NCBI RefSeq assembly: GCF_900639985.1 | Contig: NZ_CAAAIM010000003.1 | Span: 246,051-310,050 of the forward strand | Reading direction: 5' to 3' | Origin: Legionella rowbothamii | Lineage (GTDB): Bacteria; Pseudomonadota; Gammaproteobacteria; Legionellales; Legionellaceae | DNA length: 64,000 bases | Shown here: positions 50,560 to 59,740 of the stretch, in pieces | Layout of the letters: each line of letters opens with the position of its first letter | Numbering within the stretch: position 1 is the first letter of the stretch | The notes under the pieces: model-generated | Databases searched by the model: none | What the model was told of the DNA's origin: nothing | What the model saw: only the letters and a program-made list of their open reading frames with translations | Made by a program: the position numbers and the translations under genes

Positions 50560-52728
50560 GTGGCTAAAATTAGAAAAGAGATGGCATTTGGTGACCATAC
50601 CCTAGTTCTTGAAACCGGTGAAATTGCACGACAAGCTGATGGTGCTGTATTAGTCAGTATGAATGGTACTCAAGTTTTAGTGACTGCGGTGGGTAAAAAA
50701 GATGGCGGTGAAAAAAATGGATTTTTTCCTCTGACAGTAAATTATCAAGAAAAATTCTATGCTGTAGGAAAAATTCCCGGTGGTTTTAACAAGCGCGAAG
50801 GCAGACCAAGTGATAATGAAACCTTAATTTCACGTTTAATTGATAGACCAATTCGCCCATTATTCCCAGATGCATTTACCAATGAAGTACAAATAATCGC
50901 TACAGTTCTTTCTCTAAACCCAGAAGTTTCTTCAGATATTCTTGCGATGATTGGCGCTTCAGCTGCGTTGGCTATTTCAGGTGTTCCCTTTAATGGACCA
51001 ATTGGTGCAGCACGTGTTGGCTATAAAGAAGGTGTTTACCTGTTAAACCCAAGTCGCAAAGCTTTGGAGGAGTCTCAATTAGATTTAGTTGTTGCTGGAA
51101 CTAAAGATGCTATTTTAATGGTAGAGTCTGAAGCGAAAGAATTGAGTGAAGACATCATGCGTGGTGCAATTATGTTTGGCCATGAAATGATGAAAGGCGT
51201 AATTAAAATGATTGAAGAGCTCGCTCAAGAAGCTGGCAAAGCACGTTGGGATTGGACTGCCCCAGAAGTAGATGCCAATCTACTGGCTCGTGTTGCTGAT
51301 ATAGCGAAAAACGAGGTGGAAGCAGCTTATCTGATTAAAGACAAGCAAGCTCGTTATGCACGTTTAGATGAGTTAAAAGAACAAACCATCAATGCATTAT
51401 TGGCTGAAAATGAAGAATTAAGTGCTGATGTTATTGGAAACATGTTTGGCGATTTAGAGCGTGCTACAGTGCGTAATCGTATTCTTGATGGTGAGCCACG
51501 TATTGATGGTCGTGATCAAAAGACCGTGCGTCCAATCGCAATTCGCACCAAGTTCTTGGATAGAACTCACGGTTCTGCATTATTTACTCGTGGTGAAACC
51601 CAAGCAATTGTAGTAGCAACTTTAGGTAATGAGCGTGATGCGCAAATGCTTGATGGTATTAATGTTGAATCTAAAGATCGCTTTATGTTGCACTATAATT
51701 TCCCTCCTTACTCTGTTGGAGAAACAGGTATGGTTGGTAGTCCCAAGCGTCGTGAAATTGGCCATGGTCGTTTAGCAAAACGTGCTTTAATGGCAGTACT
51801 GCCTGCAGCAAGTGAATTCCCTTACGTTTTACGGGTGGTATCTGAAATCACTGAATCTAACGGTTCCAGTTCAATGGCAACTGTTTGTGGTACCAGTTTA
51901 GCCTTGATGGATGCGGGTGTTCCTTTAAAAGCTCCAGTTGCAGGTGTGGCAATGGGCTTAATTAAAGAAGGCGAGCGCTTTGCTGTATTAACTGACATAT
52001 TGGGTGATGAAGACCACTTAGGTGATATGGATTTCAAAGTTGCTGGTACAGAACAAGGTATTACTGCATTACAAATGGATATCAAAATTACCGGTATCAC
52101 CAATGAAATTATGGAACAAGCTCTTGAGCAGGCTTTAGCTGGGCGTATCCATATTCTAGGAGTCATGAATAATGCTTTAGCTGAACATCGCGAAGAGCTC
52201 TCTCAACATGCTCCTCGCATCACAACTATGAAAGTTGCGGAAGATAAGATTCGTACCATTATCGGTAAAGGTGGTGCAACAATTAAAGGCTTAATTGATA
52301 GCACGGGTGTTTCTATTGATATTGATGATACTGGCTTAGTGCAATTATTCTCTCCTGACATGCTGGCTTTAGAAGAAGCCCAAAAGCAAATTAAAGCATT
52401 AATTGCAGAGATTGAGGTTGGTGAAACATATCACGGTAAAGTGAGCAAGATCGTTGATTTTGGGGCTTTCATTAATCTGTTACCTGGGAAGGATGGTTTG
52501 CTGCATATTTCTCAAATTTGTGCTGATAGAGCGCAAAAAGTTGAAGATGTTCTGCAAGAAGGTCAAGAAATCTCTGTATTTGTTGCTGGTATTGATAAGC
52601 AAGGCCGAGTTAAGTTAGAGTGGAAAGACAAGCCTCAAGCTCCTGAAGCAGCAGCTGCTGCTCCTGCTGCTGTTGAGGAAAATGCTGAAGTTGCTAACCT
52701 TGGCGCTGATGAGTCTGAAGAAGAATAA
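50560..52728 (+). CDS. pnp: Polyribonucleotide nucleotidyltransferase
   Basis: 722 aa; phosphorolytic 3'-5' exoribonuclease and degradosome partner. Two RNase PH domains, then KH ([11 protein letters not shown]) and S1 ([19 protein letters not shown]) domains are present, and the tail is Ala/Glu rich. The start is GTG 50560 with AAAGAGGAAT upstream. In E. coli pnp is autoregulated through its leader. Confidence 0.96.
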   Translation: MAKIRKEMAFGDHTLVLETGEIARQADGAVLVSMNGTQVLVTAVGKKDGGEKNGFFPLTVNYQEKFYAVGKIPGGFNKREGRPSDNETLISRLIDRPIRPLFPDAFTNEVQIIATVLSLNPEVSSDILAMIGASAALAISGVPFNGPIGAARVGYKEGVYLLNPSRKALEESQLDLVVAGTKDAILMVESEAKELSEDIMRGAIMFGHEMMKGVIKMIEELAQEAGKARWDWTAPEVDANLLARVADIAKNEVEAAYLIKDKQARYARLDELKEQTINALLAENEELSADVIGNMFGDLERATVRNRILDGEPRIDGRDQKTVRPIAIRTKFLDRTHGSALFTRGETQAIVVATLGNERDAQMLDGINVESKDRFMLHYNFPPYSVGETGMVGSPKRREIGHGRLAKRALMAVLPAASEFPYVLRVVSEITESNGSSSMATVCGTSLALMDAGVPLKAPVAGVAMGLIKEGERFAVLTDILGDEDHLGDMDFKVAGTEQGITALQMDIKITGITNEIMEQALEQALAGRIHILGVMNNALAEHREELSQHAPRITTMKVAEDKIRTIIGKGGATIKGLIDSTGVSIDIDDTGLVQLFSPDMLALEEAQKQIKALIAEIEVGETYHGKVSKIVDFGAFINLLPGKDGLLHISQICADRAQKVEDVLQEGQEISVFVAGIDKQGRVKLEWKDKPQAPEAAAAAPAAVEENAEVANLGADESEEE

Positions 52729-52752
52729 TCTTCTTACACATTGAATAATTCG

Positions 52753-52788
52753 AAACCCGTATTAACGATTAGTGATACGGGTTTTTTT
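52753..52788 (+). terminator. Intrinsic terminator after pnp
   Basis: AAACCCGTAT (52753-52762) pairs with ATACGGGTTT (52775-52784), followed by further T bases to 52788. The ascending arm shares CCCGTATTAAC with the hairpin after ppa. Confidence 0.85.
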
Positions 52789-52860
52789 ATGGCAAAACGA
52801 AGTAAGTGTTTTTGCTGAGCATGTTCTTGTTAAATTAAATAAAAAAAAGTCATGATGATG

Positions 52861-52902
52861 AAGCACCCCAGGATTTTGTTGTTTTGAGCTCCTGGGGTGC
52901 TT
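52861..52902. other. Strong inverted repeat between pnp and folE
   Basis: AAGCACCCCAGGA (52861-52873) pairs perfectly with TCCTGGGGTGCTT (52890-52902) around a 16-nt loop. It lies after the pnp terminator and beyond the folE stop on the other strand. It may end folE transcripts, though no long T-run follows on the minus strand. Confidence 0.6.
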
Positions 52903-52975
52903 TATCACCGGACGAAATACACATGCAGCGAAGGCATACAATATGAGTATATTAAGCGAGGAAGTAGGTCTGATC

Positions 52976-53524
52976 TCAATTCGTTTTATGAATTAGTCTT
53001 AAGAATTCAGCGCGGCTAGTGGCACTACTACGCATTTCCCCTAGCATCACCGAGGTGCTCATCACCGAGTTTTGTTTTTCAACTCCGCGCATCATCATGC
53101 ACAGATGCTTCGCTTCCACAACAACAGCAACTCCGCGGGCACCAGTAATTGATTCAATACAATGCGCTATTTCTGAAGTTAGGCGTTCTTGAATTTGTAG
53201 ACGGCGAGCAAAAAAATCAACGACGCGAGCAATTTTTGATAGACCAATTACTTTTCCATTTGGAATATAACCAACATGGCATTTGCCTAAAAATGGCAAC
53301 AGATGATGCTCACACATCGAATACATTTCAACATCTTTAACAATAACCATTTCACTCATTTCTGAGTCAAAGAGCGCACCATTAATAATCTCATCAAGAT
53401 CCTCATGGTAACCTTTAGTTAAATAACGCATTGCATTTGCTGCACGTTCTGGGGTGTCTACCAATCCTTCGCGAGTTATATCCTCTCCTACTTCTATTAG
53501 TAGCTGTTCATAAAGTTCTTTCAT
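52976..53524 (-). CDS. folE: GTP cyclohydrolase I
   Basis: 182 aa; first step of tetrahydrofolate (or queuosine) synthesis from GTP. The zinc site residues lie in [10 protein letters not shown] and HLCMMMRG, and RLQIQERLT is typical. The frame opens 12 codons earlier inside the HIT gene, but ATG 53524 has a TAGGAAT site. It follows the HIT gene by 11 bases on the same strand. Confidence 0.94.
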   Translation of the reverse strand: MKELYEQLLIEVGEDITREGLVDTPERAANAMRYLTKGYHEDLDEIINGALFDSEMSEMVIVKDVEMYSMCEHHLLPFLGKCHVGYIPNGKVIGLSKIARVVDFFARRLQIQERLTSEIAHCIESITGARGVAVVVEAKHLCMMMRGVEKQNSVMSTSVMLGEMRSSATSRAEFLRLIHKTN

Positions 53525-53535
53525 AATAAAAATTC

Positions 53536-53877
53536 CTAACCTGGAGGCCAAGTCATGCAACGACCACCGAGTAAATGTAAATGAATATGGAAAACCGTCT
53601 GACCGCCATGGGGATTAACATTAAAAACTAATCGATAACCTGAATCACTGAATCCTTCAGCTTGAGCAAGTTGTTTTGCTCTTAGAATCATTTTTCCCAA
53701 TAGGGCTTGGTTTTCATCAGTAGCATCATTAATTGTTGCAATATGCTGTTTCGGTATAATTAATAAATGAGTTGGTGCTTGTGGGTGAAGATCGCGAAAA
53801 GCCATCAGCTCATCATCTTCAAAAACTACTGTGGCAGGAATTGCACCTTCGGCAATTTTGCAAAACAAGCAATCCAT
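53536..53877 (-). CDS. HIT family nucleotide-binding hydrolase (HinT-like)
   Basis: 113 aa. The histidine triad HIHLHLLGG is at the C-terminal side, and the N-terminal CLFCKIAEG is typical of HinT. Members hydrolyse purine nucleotide phosphoramidates. ATG 53877 is preferred over 53883 because AGGA lies 6 bases before it but only 1 before the other. Pairs with folE. Confidence 0.92.
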   Translation of the reverse strand: MDCLFCKIAEGAIPATVVFEDDELMAFRDLHPQAPTHLLIIPKQHIATINDATDENQALLGKMILRAKQLAQAEGFSDSGYRLVFNVNPHGGQTVFHIHLHLLGGRCMTWPPG

Positions 53878-54067
53878 AAGCATTCCTAATAATTAAGTGA
53901 AAACGCTATTATACATTTCTCATGTATATTCTGACAGCTTCTCTTTGCCTTTTGATGCGATTTTTCGCATAATAGCCGTCTTTATTTCGATAGAAATTTT
54001 GTATTTCTAAGCCATCCTCATATTAATCGATGGCGAGTAACTATATTAATTCCAATAGGGGACATAA

Positions 54068-54595
54068 ATGGGTTTAAAGAAAGTTAGTAGTGGGCGTGAT
54101 ATCCCAAATGAAATTAACGTGATTATTGAAATTCCCATGAACAGTGGACCGGTTAAATATGAGGTTAATAAAGATTCTGGCGTATTATTTGTTGACCGTT
54201 TTTTGTCAACGCCTATGTTTTACCCTGCTAATTATGGCTATATACCCAATACCCTATCTGAAGATGGTGACCCAGTAGATGTCTTAGTTATTACTCCAGT
54301 TCCTTTGATTAACGGTTCAGTGATTCCTTGCCGTGTTGTAGGGGTATTGAAAATGACAGATGAATCAGGTGTTGATGCTAAGTTATTAGCGGTGCCGATT
54401 AACAAGCTCACAAAAATTTATGAATCAGTAGAATCATATGAGGACTTGCCTGAGTATTTATTAAATTCAATAAAGCACTTTTTTGAACATTACAAAGACT
54501 TAGAAGCTGGTAAATGGGTTAAAGTTGATGGCTGGGAAGGGCCTGATGCAGCTTTGGCAGAAATTGTTGCCAGCATTGATCGTTTTGAAGGCTAA
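54068..54595 (+). CDS. ppa: Inorganic pyrophosphatase
   Basis: 175 aa, the hexameric family I enzyme. The metal-binding signature DGDPVDVLV is present, as are the substrate residues around EVNKDSG and YGYIPNT. It hydrolyses pyrophosphate from biosynthesis. GGGGA precedes ATG 54068. Monocistronic, followed by a hairpin. Confidence 0.95.
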   Translation: MGLKKVSSGRDIPNEINVIIEIPMNSGPVKYEVNKDSGVLFVDRFLSTPMFYPANYGYIPNTLSEDGDPVDVLVITPVPLINGSVIPCRVVGVLKMTDESGVDAKLLAVPINKLTKIYESVESYEDLPEYLLNSIKHFFEHYKDLEAGKWVKVDGWEGPDAALAEIVASIDRFEG

Positions 54596-54606
54596 TAGAG
54601 AAAGGC

Positions 54607-54635
54607 ATCCCGTATTAACAAGCATAATACGGGAT
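54607..54635. other. Hairpin after ppa
   Basis: ATCCCGTATTA (54607-54617) pairs perfectly with TAATACGGGAT (54625-54635) around a 7-nt loop, 12 bases after ppa. No T-run follows. It shares 11 bases with the pnp terminator arm. Confidence 0.6.
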
Positions 54636-54804
54636 ACTACGCATGAATCAGGCTCTGCTCCCCCCCTTATTATGCTGCACTAAATACAGACTGTGAATCT
54701 TAGTCTCTACTCATGGCTCTGAGCAAATCATACCTACTCATCTCGCTTTCTTTGGCTCCATATGATACCTTATTTTCTCGCATGCAAAGCTTAAAGGATA
54801 TTTG

Positions 54805-56070
54805 GTGGCTCTCCATCTTTCTACACTGTTTGCCATAGTAGTTTTTTTAATTGTTCTCGCTGCTTTCTTTTCAGCCACAGAAATTGGCATGATGTCGCTA
54901 AATCGTTACAAATTGAAACACTTAGTCAAAAAGAATGATGTTCAAGCAATACGTGTCAATAAAATTCTCTCGCGACCCGATTTACTACTTAGTGTAGTTT
55001 TAATTGGAAATACTGTAGCCAATATCGTGGCTTCAATGATTGCGACACTGATTGGCCAACGCTTGTACGGTGATTTTGGAGTGGCCATTGCAACGGTACT
55101 TTTAACTCTAATCATTATGGTTTTTGCCGAAATGATCCCCAAAACCTTTGCGGCTATTTACCCTCAGCAAGTTGCATTTGCAACTTCTTTACCATTAAAG
55201 ATAATCCAAAAGCTCTTTTCTCCATTAGTCTGGACCTGCAGCTTTATGTCGAACAGCATTTTACGTTTATTTCATGTTTCTCTTGATCGTGCGCAAAAGG
55301 AAGCATTAACCGGCGAAGAATTACGTTCGGTGGTACATGAGGCGGGTGGCTTATTGCCCGTTGAACATAAAAGTATGCTGATCAGTTTATTGGATTTGGA
55401 AACTGCTACTGTTGAAGACATCATGATCCCCAAAGCTGAAATTGTGGGGATAGATTTAGAACAACCCTGGACCCAACTATTAGAACAATTAGAAACAGCG
55501 CAACATACGCGCCTGCCTTTATATCGTGGCACCATTGATAATCTACAAGGGATGATTCATGTGCGCGATGTTTTAAATTTGGCCTTAGAAAATAAATTAA
55601 ATTTAAATAGCTTATTGAGTACCGCTGATACACCTTATTTTATTCCCGAAGCTACACCGCTTAATGTCCAGATTCTTAATTTTAGAAAGATGAAAAGACG
55701 GAGCTCATTTGTAGTCGATGAATATGGGAATATTTTAGGCCTAGTAACTATGGAAGATATTCTTGAAGAAATCGTGGGTGAATTTACTACGGACATCGCC
55801 GCCTTAAGCCGTGATATTATGCCTCAAAGTGATAATTCAGTAATTATTGATGCCAGTTTAACCCTGCGTCATTTAAATCGCTTGATGGGTTGGCAACTCC
55901 CCATGATTGGACCTAAAACATTAAGCGGTTTAATTGTCGAGCACTTGGGCTATATTCCTCCAGCAGATTCATGTTTAACCATCGATAACTATCGTATTGA
56001 AATTTTAAAGATTAGTGATAATACCATTAAAAGTGTCAAAATGTTTAAACTGAGTAAGAAGCGAAAATAA
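54805..56070 (+). CDS. CNNM/CorB-type membrane protein with CBS domains
   Basis: 421 aa. An N-terminal DUF21 domain with about four membrane segments (1-180) precedes two CBS domains (about 200-325) and a C-terminal CorC_HlyC domain. Family members are linked to magnesium and cobalt efflux or Mg2+ homeostasis. The start is GTG 54805 (AAGGA 7 bases upstream); TTG 54802 is also possible. Confidence 0.88.
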   Translation: MALHLSTLFAIVVFLIVLAAFFSATEIGMMSLNRYKLKHLVKKNDVQAIRVNKILSRPDLLLSVVLIGNTVANIVASMIATLIGQRLYGDFGVAIATVLLTLIIMVFAEMIPKTFAAIYPQQVAFATSLPLKIIQKLFSPLVWTCSFMSNSILRLFHVSLDRAQKEALTGEELRSVVHEAGGLLPVEHKSMLISLLDLETATVEDIMIPKAEIVGIDLEQPWTQLLEQLETAQHTRLPLYRGTIDNLQGMIHVRDVLNLALENKLNLNSLLSTADTPYFIPEATPLNVQILNFRKMKRRSSFVVDEYGNILGLVTMEDILEEIVGEFTTDIAALSRDIMPQSDNSVIIDASLTLRHLNRLMGWQLPMIGPKTLSGLIVEHLGYIPPADSCLTIDNYRIEILKISDNTIKSVKMFKLSKKRK

Positions 56071-56153
56071 CACTGACGTAGAGGCTATTGTGTGAGATGG
56101 TCAGCTATGTGGGTGGATGTATTTTTGCTACCCAATATGATATCATCTTAGCC

Positions 56154-56468
56154 ATGAAAAAATGGCTCAATTCCTTCCTGATATTTGTTATCTTACTGGC
56201 ACCGCTTATAAGCAGTAGTCCTACTGTCTATGAGAAGTCTGTAACGATGATAACCCAAATGAATGTTAGCCCGTGCTCACAAAAAGCGCCTATTAATTTG
56301 AAAAGGCAGTGTAATGCAGGGCAAACTTATGTAGAAATGAATTTGTTAGAACTACTAATATCTCCATTACTAATGGCTTTAATTTCTTTTACATATCTTT
56401 TAATCTTCTCTATTGGCGCCCAAGCAAGTATTGATAAACCTCCGTGCCATTCTCCAATATTTAGTTAA
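56154..56468 (+). CDS. Possible small membrane protein
   Basis: 104 aa from ATG 56154, not recognised. A signal-peptide-like segment (KKW then a hydrophobic run) and a second hydrophobic segment (about 64-87) bound a short region with two cysteines. No ribosome binding site precedes 56154; ATG 56097 or TTG 56088 would add 19 or 22 residues. It may be a small exported membrane protein or a chance frame; the two-segment pattern makes the former somewhat more likely. Confidence 0.4.
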   Translation: MKKWLNSFLIFVILLAPLISSSPTVYEKSVTMITQMNVSPCSQKAPINLKRQCNAGQTYVEMNLLELLISPLLMALISFTYLLIFSIGAQASIDKPPCHSPIFS

Positions 56469-56486
56469 CGATTTATAACCTAATTG

Positions 56487-56505
56487 ATGCCAAACATTTT
56501 GGCAT
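56487..56505. other. Short hairpin between two small exported genes
   Basis: ATGCCAAA (56487-56494) pairs with TTTGGCAT (56498-56505) around a 3-nt loop, 24 bases before the next ATG. It may act as a weak terminator or leader hairpin. Confidence 0.5.
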
Positions 56506-56528
56506 AGTTATTTCTATTGGAGAAATTA

Positions 56529-56984
56529 ATGAATTATTTAAAGATAGCTATTTTTTCACTCATGCTCATGTATTGGCCTAACCTACTATTAGCTGAATCT
56601 CATATGCAAATGAATGAGGAACGCAATTATTTTCAATTTATGGTTCCTAAGCATCATACAATACGTCAATCTGGGCAAATCCTAAATATTTATATACGTT
56701 ATGCATACAAAAAGGATTTACCAATAACAGAGTATCCTGATTACCGTTTATTACGCTCTGTAGCATTAAACTATATGCAGCCATCCAGCGAATTTCCTGA
56801 GAATGTATTTTGGGAAATCCTTGCTCAGCAAATAGGGAAAGATTTAATGAGAAATTTTCCTCTTGCTGGAATCAGTGTGCAATTGGAGGTTTTGGACAAT
56901 CAAAATCCTGATGCGTATGAACCGGGGGATCATGGACCAATCTATACAATAGGAGATATTACACCATTAGACAGGCATAGTTAA
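56529..56984 (+). CDS. Exported protein of unknown function
   Basis: 151 aa, not recognised. A signal peptide (residues 1-22, ending LLLAES) precedes a soluble mature part with no cysteines, so it is likely periplasmic. GGAG 6 bases upstream fixes ATG 56529; an in-frame TTG at 56517 overlaps that site. It is followed by a convergent terminator. Confidence 0.65.
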   Translation: MNYLKIAIFSLMLMYWPNLLLAESHMQMNEERNYFQFMVPKHHTIRQSGQILNIYIRYAYKKDLPITEYPDYRLLRSVALNYMQPSSEFPENVFWEILAQQIGKDLMRNFPLAGISVQLEVLDNQNPDAYEPGDHGPIYTIGDITPLDRHS

Positions 56985-56992
56985 CCAAGCAT

Positions 56993-57046
56993 CTACGTCA
57001 TTCCGGGAGTGCCTTGATTGTAAACTCTTCGGGATGACGTAGTTTT
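56993..57046. terminator. Bidirectional terminator between the 151-aa gene and the response regulator
   Basis: CTACGTCATTCC (56993-57004) pairs with GGGATGACGTAG (57031-57042) with one G-T wobble, followed by TTTT on the plus strand and AT-rich sequence on the minus strand. Confidence 0.75.
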
Positions 57047-57776
57047 AAAGCGATTTATCACTAAGTTCTTTAATGATAGTCACCTCGGCAGTAAACATAT
57101 AACCCCCATTACGAATCGTTTTAATTAAAATAGGTTTTTTAGCATCGATTTCTATTTTTTGCCTTAAACGACTTATCTGCACATCAATTCGGCGATCAAA
57201 AGGATTCAAATCACTATTTTTTGTTGTTTGTAATAACTCCTCTCGATCTAATATTTGCATTGGCTGTTGTACAAAAGTAAGCAGTAAATCGTATTCTCCT
57301 GCACTTAAGGACAGTTCATGATTGGTGTCAATATTAAAAACGCGACGTGCTGCAGGATCTAAGCGCCAAGTACCAAAAGTAACGAGTTCTTTATCCGCTT
57401 CTGATTGTTGTTGAGTTCGAGATACACGCCTGTTAATTGCACTAACTCGTGCATGCAGTTCTCTTGGATAAATGGGTTTTATGATAAAATCGTCAGCTCC
57501 TGCTTCCAGCACCTTAATACAGACTTCTTCATCGGGTTGATCATGAATAACTAATAATGGCACAGGGTAGTTTGTGTAAAATTGATGTACCATGGATAGC
57601 TCATTTTTTAAAATTGACCAGTGAATTAAAATAGCTACCGGTATCCCTTGCTCAATAGGAATTGAGTGTAAATTCTGTTGTTCTACTATTGCGATATTGA
57701 ATTGAGCAAAGTAACTTTTAATCTCTTCATTTACAGGGCTCTGATCAATAAACAGCAAATAGCTGGATTTTGGCAT
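57045..57776 (-). CDS. OmpR-family response regulator with degenerate receiver
   Basis: 243 aa. The N-terminal receiver-like domain (1-118) keeps the lysine loop (FIIKPI, K100) but has His52 where the phosphorylated Asp should be (ILIHW), and its N-terminal acidic pair is reduced to one Asp (FIDQS). The C-terminal winged helix (about 130-232) has the usual DNA-recognition helix (RRIDVQISRLRQKI). It likely binds DNA but may not be phosphorylated. No histidine kinase is adjacent. Confidence 0.85.
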   Translation of the reverse strand: MPKSSYLLFIDQSPVNEEIKSYFAQFNIAIVEQQNLHSIPIEQGIPVAILIHWSILKNELSMVHQFYTNYPVPLLVIHDQPDEEVCIKVLEAGADDFIIKPIYPRELHARVSAINRRVSRTQQQSEADKELVTFGTWRLDPAARRVFNIDTNHELSLSAGEYDLLLTFVQQPMQILDREELLQTTKNSDLNPFDRRIDVQISRLRQKIEIDAKKPILIKTIRNGGYMFTAEVTIIKELSDKSL

Positions 57777-57909
57777 TTGTGTCTTCCTGGATTTTTATAC
57801 GACAATCAATCAGATTTTGGCAAGATTACTGTCGACTTGCAATTATTTTCGATGCTATTGTAAGTATAAGAAAACGAGATTCAGCAAGGAGGCTGTTTGA
57901 GGAGGCTGG

Positions 57910-59328
57910 ATGACTCAAAAATTGAACTGGGAAATTACGGACGCGGATAGGACTAAAGCACAGGTTAAATATGAATTAAGCCATTTAAAGTGCCGTTTAC
58001 GTTCTTATCTTAATCATCCTAAGCATTTGACTTGCTATGCTGATGAAATTATTGATCTGTGCCGTTCTATTGCAACAAATTATTTAGATTATTTACGTTT
58101 GTTTCAAGATGATTTGGTTATTCATTCCGAACAATTATCCACGCTTCCTTACCGTTTGGAGCATTTTGAATCCATTTTTAATTTGGAGCAAAGATTAGCT
58201 CAAAGTAGTTCTTTTGACGTAAGGAAGGAATTAATACTGCAAATAGTTGCGCTATATCAACAAGTCGGCTCAATTCAATCCCTACATTATTTGCAACAGA
58301 TGGCTGAATATGCGATGCGGCTTAAGCGATTATTTGCTAAAGGACAATTGGAGCGATGGTTAGTGGGGATTGCTAACTTTTGGAGCCATCATGAGGCAAC
58401 AACTCTTGAATTGGCAATGTGGTTTCATGAGTGGAGTAGGGCAGAACAAAAAGAGGCCTTAGATTTTTTTGCTCAAGAGCAGTTTGTTGATTTAGTAAAC
58501 GCAATTTTTTTCTATAAGTTATTTCCGGAAAAATTATTTCCCTATAGTGTTCATCCGGAAAAGCTGATTTCTGTTCGGGCCCGTTTGTCAGTTTTACATT
58601 ATTCAATTGAGCTAATTCAACAACAACTTCATAATGCTGCATTGCAGAATGGCTTAATACCTGAGGTTGATTATTTATTGCATGGCAATGAACTACCCCA
58701 AGGAATTATGATTGAGGTAAACGATAGCTTTAAAGCAATGATATGGACTGCTGTGAAGCAATTGCGAATAACCATATCACCACTGTATAAACAGCAGCTT
58801 ACGGTAGAGCTGTTACGTGATTTAGGCAGAGCATATAAGTTTTGGTTTAACCCTAACCGCTTAATTGATACGGCGATGGTTTTACGACAAACAATTAGTT
58901 CTGAAACGCATGACATAGACGTTTTTCAGCCGGAGATGATGCTTTTATTTGCTCAACTCTCTACAACAGAATGTCTCGATCTCTACGGCTATTTTGCGAA
59001 CAATGACACACGCCATTTGCTACATACCTTTTTCATTCTAGTGCAAGGAGAGTTGTTTGATTGGTTACCTCCGCTTCGCGAAGAAGAGAAAAGGGTGCTG
59101 CAAGATGTGTTTGATACATTGTTGGCTGTGATGCAAGCTTTACGTGATGAGTTAAAAAACCGGCATGTGCTCACGGAGGCGTATCACTATAAATTGGCTA
59201 AGCCTTATCCCCAAATTGGCCATCGTAATCGTGATGCGGTTTTGCGCGTTATCGCAATTTATTCCCGTAAAACGCCTATAAACCATGATTCGGTAGAGCA
59301 ATTATTTCGCTTCGTAGAAGAGGATTAA
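57910..59328 (+). CDS. Large helical protein of unknown function
   Basis: 472 aa, not recognised. It is soluble, helical and has no signal peptide, membrane segment or known motif. Residue use (many Leu, Gln, His, aromatic) suggests a repetitive alpha-helical fold. Two Shine-Dalgarno-like sites, AAGGAGG and AGGAGG, precede ATG 57910. It stands alone, divergent from the atypical response regulator, and ends at a terminator. It could be a regulated partner of that gene; there is no further evidence. Confidence 0.7.
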   Translation: MTQKLNWEITDADRTKAQVKYELSHLKCRLRSYLNHPKHLTCYADEIIDLCRSIATNYLDYLRLFQDDLVIHSEQLSTLPYRLEHFESIFNLEQRLAQSSSFDVRKELILQIVALYQQVGSIQSLHYLQQMAEYAMRLKRLFAKGQLERWLVGIANFWSHHEATTLELAMWFHEWSRAEQKEALDFFAQEQFVDLVNAIFFYKLFPEKLFPYSVHPEKLISVRARLSVLHYSIELIQQQLHNAALQNGLIPEVDYLLHGNELPQGIMIEVNDSFKAMIWTAVKQLRITISPLYKQQLTVELLRDLGRAYKFWFNPNRLIDTAMVLRQTISSETHDIDVFQPEMMLLFAQLSTTECLDLYGYFANNDTRHLLHTFFILVQGELFDWLPPLREEEKRVLQDVFDTLLAVMQALRDELKNRHVLTEAYHYKLAKPYPQIGHRNRDAVLRVIAIYSRKTPINHDSVEQLFRFVEED

Positions 59329-59337
59329 AAAGTGTAA

Positions 59338-59357
59338 CCTGGTTGCTTGCAACCAGG
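59338..59357. terminator. Terminator between the 472-aa gene and the 58-aa gene (recurring CCTGGTTG module, copy 3)
   Basis: CCTGGTTG/CAACCAGG stem with loop CTTG, followed by ATTTTCTT on the plus strand. It lies between the ends of two convergent genes. Confidence 0.75.
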
Positions 59358-59414
59358 ATTTTCTTCCCGCTATGTAAAATAAAATATTGTCCGGGAAAAT
59401 GAAAATTACCTTAA

Positions 59415-59591
59415 TTATAGCTTACCTTTTATCAGCTTCATGGCAAACGAATATATGATTTTCATGACGAATGCTCCTAATTTTCTTTGTCTTCCTGATT
59501 TTGTTAAGGGAATGCCAATTTTTCGCGAAATTTTTGCTTTAAACGCTGAAATACCAATAAACCGTTTCCATGAAAATCCACCACGATTCAT
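59415..59591 (-). CDS. Small basic conserved-looking protein (58 aa)
   Basis: A 58-codon frame begins at ATG 59591 (minus strand) after AGGAG 10 bases upstream and ends TAA at 59415. The product starts MNRGGFSWKR and contains KISRKIGIPLTKSGRQRK; it is very basic (14 Lys/Arg in the first 37 residues), with a short hydrophobic helix after residue 40. The pattern resembles widespread small proteins of unknown function, possibly nucleic-acid binding; recalled from memory, not searched. The frame is also open for about 45 codons upstream but lacks a start codon. A plus-strand frame over the same bases lacks a good start. Confidence 0.65.
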   Translation of the reverse strand: MNRGGFSWKRFIGISAFKAKISRKIGIPLTKSGRQRKLGAFVMKIIYSFAMKLIKGKL

Positions 59592-59740
59592 AAATTTATT
59601 ACTCCTATTGATCTGTTTCCGGGCTATGGAGGTTCTGTCATCACAAACATAGCGAAGCGTCCCTGCACCGCCCTCTAATGAAGCATCGTTCTGGGTTGTT
59701 TCACTGTGTTCGCATTGACCATTTTTATTCTAGATAAAAT

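Noticed and set aside
59440..59652. Plus-strand 70-aa frame over the 58-aa gene
   Set aside because: No ribosome binding site and no recognisable motif, whereas the minus-strand frame has both a start signal and a protein-like composition.
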